Shown here piece after piece: positions 34,923 to 42,430 of a stretch of 64,000 bases of DNA. The position numbers were made by a program, and so were the translations under genes. The stretch covers positions 62,001-126,000 of the forward strand of contig CAMHNO010000001.1 of the NCBI GenBank assembly GCA_946186575.1, given 5' to 3'. How positions within the stretch are numbered: the stretch's first letter is position 1; each line of letters opens with the position of its first letter. The notes beneath the pieces were generated by a model. That model was not told the DNA's origin. It made no database searches and saw only the letters and a program-made list of their open reading frames with translations. Source of the stretch: an uncultured Prevotellaceae bacterium. GTDB lineage: Bacteria; Bacteroidota; Bacteroidia; Bacteroidales; Muribaculaceae.

Positions 34923-37292
34923 TTAAGCATTATTATCAAACCGTGGGTTCACCACCCTCTCGCCTATCAGTCGGGCTATCCCCTTTCTCACCTCATAGAG
35001 TTGCTGTAGTTGCAGCAGCAGTGGTGCGGCAGCATCGCCAGTGGCATGCTCAATGCGCTGTTGCAAGTCTATTATCTGGCAAGAGATGAGCGAGTTCTTC
35101 AAATTTAGTATTGCCTCGGGAATGATGGTGGTGAGCCTGCTCTCGAGCGAGTGTTCCAGGTTCTCCATCGAGTAGATTTTGCTCAGCTGGTGCTTCTCGC
35201 AAGCCAGCTCCATGGCAGTGCTGCGCACGTCGTCGTCGGGGTGAGAACAGAGTTTCTTCTCAAGGTAGTTTCTCCTGAACTGCATAATTTTCGAGGCCAC
35301 CTCATTGTCAAAACCCTGCCTGAGTTCTTTCTCCTTTTTCTCGATGGCGGCCACATTCATGCCATCGGTGTCGACACTTGCCAGGGCCTGCTCGAAGGCG
35401 GCATCGGCAGCACTGCGCTCGTGGCTCTCAAACTGGGCAAGAGCCTGGTAGAAATCTTGCACAAGGGCCATGCCTGCGTCAAAGGTCTTCTGAAACTTGG
35501 CTGTGGCAAAACTAATGCTGTCGAGCTGCAGCTCGCTGCTCACAAACTCAATCACTGTGGTGGCCTTGAGCTGCTGCCACTGGTCGATGGTGTCGCACAG
35601 GTAGCACATGCCATACTTGACCACATCGCTCATCACCACCTTCTCGGCTTTGTAGAGGATGACCTGCTTGCGCGTGGCACTGTCGCTCGAGAGCTGGCCC
35701 AAGTCGAGCCCTTGAGCATCGTCGTCGCTCAAGGCAGTATGGGTGTTGCCACCATGGGCAGTAGCTGGGGGCACATCGGTCACGGGTGGCACATCGACCA
35801 TCGGAGGCTCATCGGAGCCTGCTCCAAAGCCAATATCAACCGGTGGGAGCACTATTAGCGGGGGGTCGCCGAGGCGGGTGGAAGTGCTGTCGGCAGGCAT
35901 GCTCTGGCTCGGCTCTGGACTGAACTGCCCTTGATGGCGTGCCTGGCGCATCTTCTCGCGCTCTCTACGCTTGAGGGCCTCCTCTTTGCTGCGGATGATA
36001 TTCTTCTGTATCTCACGCAGCAGCACGTCCTCGCCAATTCCCAACTGAGTGCTGCACTCGCGGGCATAGACCGAGCGAGCAATAGCGTCGGGAATCACCG
36101 ATATCGACTTCACCACGTCGCCTATCACAGCGGCACGCTTGATGGGGTCGCGCTCGGTGCCATCGAGCAGTATGCGGGTCTTAAAGCTGATGAAGTCGGT
36201 CTCGCTTTCGGCAATATATTGCTTGAACTCGCTGGCGCTGTGCGAGCGGGCAAAGCTGTCGGGGTCCTCGCCGTCGGGCAGCAACAGCACCTTCACGCTC
36301 AGACCCTCGGCAAGCAGCATGTCGATGCCTCGCAGCGAGGCGTGTATGCCTGCCGAGTCGCCGTCATAGAGCACCGTCACATTGCTCGTGAAGCGGTGTA
36401 TGGCGCGTATCTGGCCCTCGGTGAGCGATGTGCCGCTCGAGGCCACCACATTCTCGATGCCTGCCTGGTGCATCGATATCACATCGGTGTAGCCCTCAAC
36501 CAAGAAGCACTTGTCTTCCTTGCCAATGGCGCGCTTCGACTGGAACAGGCCATAGAGCTCCCGGTTCTTGACATAGACGCTCGACTCGGGCGAGTTCAGG
36601 TATTTGGCCACCTCTTTGCTCTTCTTCATGGTGCGGCCACCAAAGGCTATCACCCTTCCGGCAACGTTCATGACGGGGAACATGACGCGCCCGCGAAAGC
36701 GGTCGAAGGCGCCACCGCGGCGGTCGTCGATGCACAGTCCCACGGCCAGGAGCACATCCCTGTTAAAGCCCTGACCCACTGCGGCGGCGTAAAGTGCCTT
36801 GCTGTCTTGTGGAGAGTAGCCAAGGCCAAACTTCTTGATGGTAGCATCGCTGAAGCCCCGCTCGTACAGGTAGCTCAGCCCTATGTCCTTGCCCTCCTGC
36901 GTGTTGTGCAGCTGGTCCTGGAAGTAGCGTGCCGCAAAGTCGTTAAGCACAAGCATGCTCTCGCGCTCGCTCTGGGCTTCGCGCTCCTGGGCGGTGAGCT
37001 CACGCTCATGAATCTCGATGTGATATTTGTTGGCAAGATATCGCAGCGCCTCGGGATAGGTCAGTTGTTCATGCTCCATCACAAAGCCCACGGGGCTGCC
37101 GCCCTTGCCGCACCCGAAGCAGTGGCAGAACTGCTTGGCGGGCGAAACGGTGAACGACGGCGTCTTCTCGTCGTGAAACGGGCACAGCCCTATCAGGTTG
37201 GCCCCGCGGCGACGCAGGCTAACGAAATCGCTCACCACATCCACTATGTCGGCGGTGTCGAGTATCTTGTCGACGGTTTCTTTGTCAATCAT
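34923..37292 (-). CDS. dnaG: DNA primase
   Basis: From ATG 37292 (MIDKETVDKILDTADIV) the protein has 789 residues. It has the N-terminal CHC2 zinc finger (Cys37, His40, Cys58, Cys61 in LCPFHDEK and FCHCFGCGKGG), the primase core, and a TOPRIM domain (CFLVEGYTDVISMHQAG, LYDGDSAGIHASLRG). A Pro/Val-rich low-complexity linker at about 470-530 (VLPPVDIGFGAG, MVDVPPVTDVPP) precedes the C-terminal helicase-interaction region. This is somewhat longer than E. coli DnaG (581), as is usual in Bacteroidota. The TACCTTTG promoter box is five bases from the start codon. Confidence 0.95.
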   Translation of the reverse strand: MIDKETVDKILDTADIVDVVSDFVSLRRRGANLIGLCPFHDEKTPSFTVSPAKQFCHCFGCGKGGSPVGFVMEHEQLTYPEALRYLANKYHIEIHERELTAQEREAQSERESMLVLNDFAARYFQDQLHNTQEGKDIGLSYLYERGFSDATIKKFGLGYSPQDSKALYAAAVGQGFNRDVLLAVGLCIDDRRGGAFDRFRGRVMFPVMNVAGRVIAFGGRTMKKSKEVAKYLNSPESSVYVKNRELYGLFQSKRAIGKEDKCFLVEGYTDVISMHQAGIENVVASSGTSLTEGQIRAIHRFTSNVTVLYDGDSAGIHASLRGIDMLLAEGLSVKVLLLPDGEDPDSFARSHSASEFKQYIAESETDFISFKTRILLDGTERDPIKRAAVIGDVVKSISVIPDAIARSVYARECSTQLGIGEDVLLREIQKNIIRSKEEALKRREREKMRQARHQGQFSPEPSQSMPADSTSTRLGDPPLIVLPPVDIGFGAGSDEPPMVDVPPVTDVPPATAHGGNTHTALSDDDAQGLDLGQLSSDSATRKQVILYKAEKVVMSDVVKYGMCYLCDTIDQWQQLKATTVIEFVSSELQLDSISFATAKFQKTFDAGMALVQDFYQALAQFESHERSAADAAFEQALASVDTDGMNVAAIEKKEKELRQGFDNEVASKIMQFRRNYLEKKLCSHPDDDVRSTAMELACEKHQLSKIYSMENLEHSLESRLTTIIPEAILNLKNSLISCQIIDLQQRIEHATGDAAAPLLLQLQQLYEVRKGIARLIGERVVNPRFDNNA

Positions 37293-37297
37293 CACCG

Positions 37298-37305
37298 CAA
37301 AGGTA
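37298..37305 (-). promoter_or_regulatory. Promoter -7 box for dnaG, nearly touching the start codon
   Basis: The minus strand reads TACCTTTG with a five-base gap to the ATG at 37292. This supports ATG 37292 as the start and a near-leaderless mRNA. Confidence 0.65.
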
Positions 37306-37569
37306 ATTATTTTTATTCTCTCACGCAAATTAAAAAATAATCACGCGCACGCGGGCTCTCGCTCATTGCCCCCCCACTGTTGCAAGGTGCTAAAAGGCCT
37401 TGAGAAAAGCGGAGAAATCGAGCGCAAAAGGCAGCGTGGACTCAGTTCACCAACTCGCATCTTAAATTATACTGATTATCAGTGCTTTAACCATAGTCAA
37501 ACTAAAAAAAATTTACACACCCCTTTATATAAACAAACATTATATAGTAATCACACACACTATAATGAT

Positions 37570-37771
37570 AATATAGGCGCTGAGAAAATTTTGAAAGAAA
37601 TGCTAAGCGGCGGCATACTGGTGGAGCAATTCTGCAAGAACGAGCAAATAAGCGTCAAGCAATTTGAGCTACTTGCCCCGCGACGTGATAAACGACTGGA
37701 ATCTCACCAAGCAGACTCACCTCAGCGAGAGCGAGGCTCGCGAAGCGTCTAATCAAGCAAAAAAATCCTAA
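37570..37771 (+). other. Possible frameshifted gene remnant upstream of korA
   Basis: In the otherwise gene-free stretch 37306-37840, one frame reads AEKILKEMLSGGILVEQFCK and on to about 37657. The next frame then gives LSYLPRDVINDWNLTKQTH and LSESEAREASNQAKKS to a stop at 37771. Both halves look protein-like and join with a one-base shift. No family is recognised; it could be the tail of a lost mobile gene. Confidence 0.25.
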
Positions 37772-37840
37772 ATTGCTTAAAAGGGTTTAAAACAAGCCTC
37801 AAAGAACGAAATAACCTTGCATCAAGACCAAAATAGTGAG

Positions 37841-37848
37841 TAACTTTG
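37841..37848 (+). promoter_or_regulatory. Promoter -7 box for korAB
   Basis: TAACTTTG with TTG at 37817-37819 (21-base spacer) lies 48 bases before the korA ATG. Confidence 0.65.
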
Positions 37849-37896
37849 CAACAGATATATATTATACACATTTAACACATTTTTTCTTTAAAAATC

Positions 37897-39744
37897 ATGT
37901 TAGGAAAAACTAACGTAAAGTTCCGCCAGAGCATCGTTGTCCGCTTTTCGGGCGACTCTGGCGACGGCATGCAGCTTGCCGGCAACATCTTCTCGAGCGT
38001 GAGCGCCGAGATGGGCGAGATCATCTCCACATTTCCCGACTATCCTGCCGAGGTGCGCGCACCGCAAGGCTCGCTGGGCGGCGTGAGCGGCTTCCAGGTT
38101 CACATTGGCCACGGAGTTCACACCCCTGGCGACGAGTGCGACGTGCTGGTGGCGATGAATCCCGCAGCCCTCAAGCAGAATGTGAAGTTCCTTAACAAGA
38201 ACGGCGTGGCGATTGTCGACATTGACTCGTTCAAGGCGGCAGACCTCAAGAAGGCCGAGTTCCAGACCGACGACCCCTACAACGAGCTTGGCCTCAAGAC
38301 TCAGATTGTTGAAGTTCCCATGACCTCGATGGTGAAGGCAGCACTCGAGCAGAGCGGCATGGACTTCAAGAGCCAAATGAAGTGCCGCAACATGTTTGCC
38401 CTTGGACTGATATGCTGGCTGTTTAACATGCCACTGGCCAGCGCACGACGCTTCTTGCAGCACAAGTTTGGCAACAAGCCAGCAGTGTACGATGCAAACT
38501 GCAAGGTTCTGCAAGGTGGCTATGACTACGGTCACAACATCCACGCTTCGGTGTCGAAATACCGCATTGAGACCGAGGACATGCGTCCAGGCGTCTATGT
38601 GGACGTTAACGGCAACAAAGCCACTGCATGGGGGCTGATTCTGGCCAGCGAAAAGAGCGGACGACCATTATACCTGGGTAGCTACCCCATCACACCAGCC
38701 ACCGACATCCTGCACGAGCTCGCCAAGCGCCGCGACCTGGGCGTGAAGGCGTGCCAAATGGAGGACGAGATTGCCGGCATTTGCTCGGCAATTGGCGCTG
38801 CCTACGCTGGCAGCCTGGCAGTGACAAGCACCAGCGGACCTGGACTCTCGCTCAAGAGCGAGGCAATGGGACTGGCAGTGATGAGCGAACTGCCACTGGT
38901 GATAATCGACGTGCAACGTGGAGGACCATCGACCGGCATGCCCACCAAGACCGAGCAGACCGACCTGATGCAGGCACTCTACGGCCGCAGCGGCGAGTGC
39001 CCACTGGTGGTGCTTGCGGCCATATCTCCCACCGACTGCTTCCACATGGCATTTGAGGCGGCACGCTTAGCCATCGAACACATGACACCCGTGATTCTGC
39101 TCACCGACGCATTCATTGCCAACGGCTCCAGTGCCTGGCGAGTACCCGAGGTGGGCGACTATCCCGAAATCAAGCCCAACTTCGTGCCCGAGGACAAGGA
39201 AGCCACATGGCATGCCTACAGCCGCAACGACGAACTCGTGCGCTACTGGTCGTTCCCCGGTGTGCCAGGCAAGATGCACCGCGTGGGTGGACTGGAGCGC
39301 GACTACGACACTGGCGTTATCAGCAACAGCCCCGACAACCACCAGCGCATGGTCAACACCCGCGCCCAGAAGATTGCCCTCGTTGCCAATCACATTCCTG
39401 AGCTCGAGGTCAAGAGTGAGCATGAGGGGTGCGACACCATCATCGTGGGATGGGGAGGCACCTACGGCCACATCTACACAGCCTTTGAACACCTTAACAA
39501 GGCCGGCAAGCATCTCGACTTTGCTCAGTTCCAGTATATCAACCCACTGCCACGCAACACCCGCGAGGTGCTCACGCGCTACAAGACGGTGATTGTGGCC
39601 GAGCTCAACAACGGCCAGTTTGCCACCTATCTGCAGAGTCAGATTCCAGAGCTCAACATCAAGCGCATCAACAAGGTGCAGGGACAGCCGTTCCTCGTTA
39701 ACGAGATTGAAGATGGTGTAACTAAAATTATGGAGGGCAAATAA
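37897..39744 (+). CDS. korA: 2-oxoacid:ferredoxin oxidoreductase, fused gamma-alpha subunit
   Basis: This 615-residue protein has the gamma domain first (RFSGDSGDGMQLAGNIFSSV, residues about 15-190) and the alpha/pyrimidine-binding domain after it (SYPITPATDILHELAKR, SGPGLSLKSEAMGLAVMSEL, DVQRGGPSTGMPTKTEQTDL). This gamma-alpha fusion with a separate beta subunit is the KorAB type. It oxidises 2-oxoglutarate, or related 2-oxoacids, to acyl-CoA and CO2 while reducing ferredoxin, or runs in reverse. Substrate assignment to 2-oxoglutarate is by family resemblance. korB starts three bases after the stop. Confidence 0.9.
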   Translation: MLGKTNVKFRQSIVVRFSGDSGDGMQLAGNIFSSVSAEMGEIISTFPDYPAEVRAPQGSLGGVSGFQVHIGHGVHTPGDECDVLVAMNPAALKQNVKFLNKNGVAIVDIDSFKAADLKKAEFQTDDPYNELGLKTQIVEVPMTSMVKAALEQSGMDFKSQMKCRNMFALGLICWLFNMPLASARRFLQHKFGNKPAVYDANCKVLQGGYDYGHNIHASVSKYRIETEDMRPGVYVDVNGNKATAWGLILASEKSGRPLYLGSYPITPATDILHELAKRRDLGVKACQMEDEIAGICSAIGAAYAGSLAVTSTSGPGLSLKSEAMGLAVMSELPLVIIDVQRGGPSTGMPTKTEQTDLMQALYGRSGECPLVVLAAISPTDCFHMAFEAARLAIEHMTPVILLTDAFIANGSSAWRVPEVGDYPEIKPNFVPEDKEATWHAYSRNDELVRYWSFPGVPGKMHRVGGLERDYDTGVISNSPDNHQRMVNTRAQKIALVANHIPELEVKSEHEGCDTIIVGWGGTYGHIYTAFEHLNKAGKHLDFAQFQYINPLPRNTREVLTRYKTVIVAELNNGQFATYLQSQIPELNIKRINKVQGQPFLVNEIEDGVTKIMEGK

Positions 39745-39746
39745 TC

Positions 39747-40760
39747 ATGACAAACAATCAATTCGAACCCAAAGATTACAAAAACGACATAGCAGTGCGC
39801 TGGTGCCCAGGATGCGGCGACCACGCCATCCTCAACGTGCTTCACAAGGCCATGGCCGAGCTGGGCATTCCACCTCACATGATTGCTGTGATATCGGGCA
39901 TTGGATGCAGCTCACGCCTGCCCTACTACATGAACACCTATGGCTTCCACACCATTCATGGTCGCGGCGGTGCCATTGCCACAGGAGTGAAGGTGGCAAA
40001 TCCGCAGCTCACCGTGTGGCAAATCTCGGGCGACGGCGACTGCCTCGCCATTGGCGGCAACCACTTCATCCACGAGGTGCGCCGCAACGTTGACCTGAAC
40101 CTGCTCTTGCTCAACAACAAGATTTATGGTTTAACCAAGGGACAGTTCAGCCCCACCAGCGACCGTGGATGCATCTCGAAGTCATCGCCTTATGGCACCA
40201 CCGAGGACCCATTCATTCCTGCCGAACTAGTGTTTGGCGCCCGTGGCACCTTCTTTGCCCGCGGCATCGACGTGGAGCTTGCCATCAACAAGGAGATTAT
40301 GGTCGAGGCTGCCGGTCACAAGGGCTGCTCGGTGGTTGAGATTCTGCAAAACTGCATGATCTTCAACAACGGCATCCACAACCGCATCACCGACAAAGCC
40401 GTGCGGGCCAACCGCACCATCCACCTCGTTCATGGCGAGAAGATGCTTTTTGGCAAAAATCGCGACATGGGCCTTGTGCAAGACGGCTTCGGACTCAAAG
40501 CTGTGCGCCTCGACGACGGTGAGTACACCATCGACGACGTGCTCGTGCACGATGCCCACTGCCAGGACAACTTCCTGCACCAGCAACTGGCCATGATGGA
40601 CGGCACCGACCTGCCCGTGGCACTCGGTGTCATTCGCGATGTCGACGCCCCAAGCTACGAGACCGACGTCACCGTGCAGATGCGCAAGATTCAGGCTAAG
40701 CATCACTACAAGAACCTGCGCGACATGATTCTCGACGGCGACACCTGGGAGCGCAAGTAA
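39747..40760 (+). CDS. korB: 2-oxoacid:ferredoxin oxidoreductase, beta subunit
   Basis: This 337-residue subunit binds thiamine diphosphate and the [4Fe-4S] cluster. Visible are RWCPGCGDHAILNVLHKAM, the cofactor motif GDGDCLAIGGNHF with NNKIYGLTKGQFSPTS, and the cluster Cys region GIGCSSRLPYYMNTYGFHT. Together with KorA it links central carbon acids to ferredoxin; reduced ferredoxin could feed the hydrogenase at 52568-56775. It is the last gene of the two-gene operon, ended by a large palindrome at 40801. Confidence 0.92.
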   Translation: MTNNQFEPKDYKNDIAVRWCPGCGDHAILNVLHKAMAELGIPPHMIAVISGIGCSSRLPYYMNTYGFHTIHGRGGAIATGVKVANPQLTVWQISGDGDCLAIGGNHFIHEVRRNVDLNLLLLNNKIYGLTKGQFSPTSDRGCISKSSPYGTTEDPFIPAELVFGARGTFFARGIDVELAINKEIMVEAAGHKGCSVVEILQNCMIFNNGIHNRITDKAVRANRTIHLVHGEKMLFGKNRDMGLVQDGFGLKAVRLDDGEYTIDDVLVHDAHCQDNFLHQQLAMMDGTDLPVALGVIRDVDAPSYETDVTVQMRKIQAKHHYKNLRDMILDGDTWERK

Positions 40761-40800
40761 GCCGCAACTGGCAGTAAATTAGAGGTCCTGACCCTATTCA

Positions 40801-40840
40801 ACAACAAAGCGATAGCGCAATTGCGCTATCGCTTTGTTGT
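40801..40840. terminator. 40-bp perfect palindrome shared by convergent korB and dprA
   Basis: Bases 40801-40820 (ACAACAAAGCGATAGCGCAA) are exactly mirrored by 40821-40840, giving a 20-bp stem with no spacer. It lies 40 bases after the korB stop and contains the dprA stop codon and last codons, so it is transcribed from both sides. No T run follows on the plus strand. Confidence 0.75.
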
Positions 40841-41953
40841 GTAACGGCACCCTGGGAGGGCGGCTATTATTCCTTTAGTGTCAAGATCCACGAGCACTTG
40901 CATCAAGCGGTAGATGGGTAGCGCCATGAGCCCTGCCAGGTCGTTGATGTGCAGGTCGCCATGCTTGCGCAGAATATCGACCACCTTTTGCTGCTCGGCA
41001 GTCAACTGCGGGAAGAGCTCGAGCTCGTGGGCCTGCTCGTGGGTCACCTTCGACTCCCATCGCATGACCTTCAGCAAATCCTCGGCACAAGTGATGGCTG
41101 CTGCCTGATTATTCATAATCAAGCGGTTGCAGCCCTTAGAGAACTCATCGGTGACACGGCCCGGCAGCGCCATCACGTCGCGGTTATAGCTGGCGGCAAT
41201 GTTGGCAGTGACAAGCGAGCCACCCTTGTTGGCACTCTCAACCACCACTGTGCAGTCACTCAAGGCAGCGATGATGCGGTTGCGCGCCAAGAAATTGCCG
41301 CGATGAATCTCGTCTTGGCTCATATATTCGCTCACCACTGCGCCACCCTGCTGCACCATGTGGACAGCATCGTCGCGATGCTCGGCAGGGTAAACCTTGT
41401 TCAGCCCACAGGCTTGCACTCCCACGGTAGGGATGCCGCACTTGAGCGCAGCCCGGTGAGCGTTTATATCACTGCCATAGGCCAAGCCACTCACTATCAC
41501 AAGATCGCCCCCGAGCATGCGGCTCAAGTCATCAACCATGCTTTGCGTGAAGCTGGCGCCATAATGCGTGCTGCGGCGAGTGCCCACAATGCTTATCACA
41601 TGCTTGGCATTGAGGTCGCAATTGCCTATGGTGAAGAGCAAAATGGGCGCATCGGGGGCATTGAGCAACCGCTGCGGAAACGTGGCATCGGTGAAATAAC
41701 TCACCTGGATGTTTTTGCTCCTGACAAATTGCAGCTCGCGCTCGGCCTTGACAAGCATCTGGTCGCGATAGGAGCGCGACCACACCTTGCTGCGACTGCC
41801 AGTTATTGCTTTGAGCTCACGCTCGTCGATGGCAAAGAAGTCACGCTCGCTCGGGATGATATCGATAATGCGCTGAGCCAGCTCCACACCCATGCCCCGA
41901 ATGGCAGCAAATGCAATGCGATGCAAGGTATCGGGATGCAAGGTCACAGCCAT
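40826..41953 (-). CDS. dprA: DNA-processing protein DprA
   Basis: The protein has 375 residues. DprA loads RecA on incoming single-stranded DNA during transformation. The Rossmann-like core is intact: ISIVGTRRSTHYG, IVSGLAYGSDINAHRAAL, then GGAVVSEYM, FLARNRIIAALSD and NKGGSLVTANIA. A winged-helix C-terminal domain ends the protein. The final codons and stop lie in the 40-bp palindrome. The gene overlaps the upstream thioesterase gene by 10 bases. No other competence genes are in the window. Confidence 0.93.
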   Translation of the reverse strand: MAVTLHPDTLHRIAFAAIRGMGVELAQRIIDIIPSERDFFAIDERELKAITGSRSKVWSRSYRDQMLVKAERELQFVRSKNIQVSYFTDATFPQRLLNAPDAPILLFTIGNCDLNAKHVISIVGTRRSTHYGASFTQSMVDDLSRMLGGDLVIVSGLAYGSDINAHRAALKCGIPTVGVQACGLNKVYPAEHRDDAVHMVQQGGAVVSEYMSQDEIHRGNFLARNRIIAALSDCTVVVESANKGGSLVTANIAASYNRDVMALPGRVTDEFSKGCNRLIMNNQAAAITCAEDLLKVMRWESKVTHEQAHELELFPQLTAEQQKVVDILRKHGDLHINDLAGLMALPIYRLMQVLVDLDTKGIIAALPGCRYTTKR

Positions 41954-42351
41954 TTGTCAAAGGCTTTAAAGAGTTTTTCACTGCGCGAGAGCTTGCCATC
42001 CTCAAGGCTCACCACCGTGACTATGGCCTTCACCGCCACATCGCCGGTGAGCTTGTTGTAAATGTCCTGATGAAACACAAACCTCACCCCTCTGGCCTCA
42101 ACCCAGAGGCAGCTGAGCATCACATCGCCACTGCGCAGCGGCGTTTTATAATCAATCTCAACACGGCTGAGCACCGGCACAATGCCATCGGCGCTCATAG
42201 CCTTGAACGAATAGCCTGCCCACTTGCAGAACTCATGGCGTGTGAGCTCCAGATAGTGAAGATAAATGGCATTGTTCACAATACCCTCGCTGTCAAGCTC
42301 ATAATCGCGCACAGCAATCTCCAGCGAGTAAATATAATCGTTATTCTCCAT
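41944..42351 (-). CDS. Acyl-CoA thioesterase, 4HBT (YbgC-like) family
   Basis: From ATG 42351 (MENNDYIYSLEIAVRDYELD) the protein has 135 residues. The hotdog-fold 4HBT pattern is clear: RDYELDSEGIVNNAIYLHYL with the catalytic-position Asp, then DYKTPLRSGDVMLSCLWV. Such enzymes hydrolyse short or aromatic acyl-CoAs. It overlaps dprA by 10 bases. Its TAACTTTG promoter box is at 42381-42388, divergent from that of mutS2. Confidence 0.88.
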   Translation of the reverse strand: MENNDYIYSLEIAVRDYELDSEGIVNNAIYLHYLELTRHEFCKWAGYSFKAMSADGIVPVLSRVEIDYKTPLRSGDVMLSCLWVEARGVRFVFHQDIYNKLTGDVAVKAIVTVVSLEDGKLSRSEKLFKAFDKWL

Positions 42352-42380
42352 TTTCAAGAATGTAATTCATAATATAATTG

Positions 42381-42388
42381 CAAAGTTA
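42381..42388 (-). promoter_or_regulatory. Promoter -7 box for the thioesterase-dprA unit
   Basis: The minus strand reads TAACTTTG, 29 bases before the ATG at 42351. Confidence 0.65.
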
Positions 42389-42412
42389 GTCATTTTTTTG
42401 AATATTTTTGAC

Positions 42413-42420
42413 TAATTTTG
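42413..42420 (+). promoter_or_regulatory. Promoter -7 box for mutS2
   Basis: TAATTTTG lies ten bases before the mutS2 ATG, with TTTG steps upstream in an AT-rich stretch. Confidence 0.6.
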
Positions 42421-42430
42421 CACACTACTT

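Noticed and set aside
35931-37340. Long open frame (469 codons) opposite dnaG
   Set aside because: It is an antisense shadow of the primase, with low-complexity composition and no promoter or start context.
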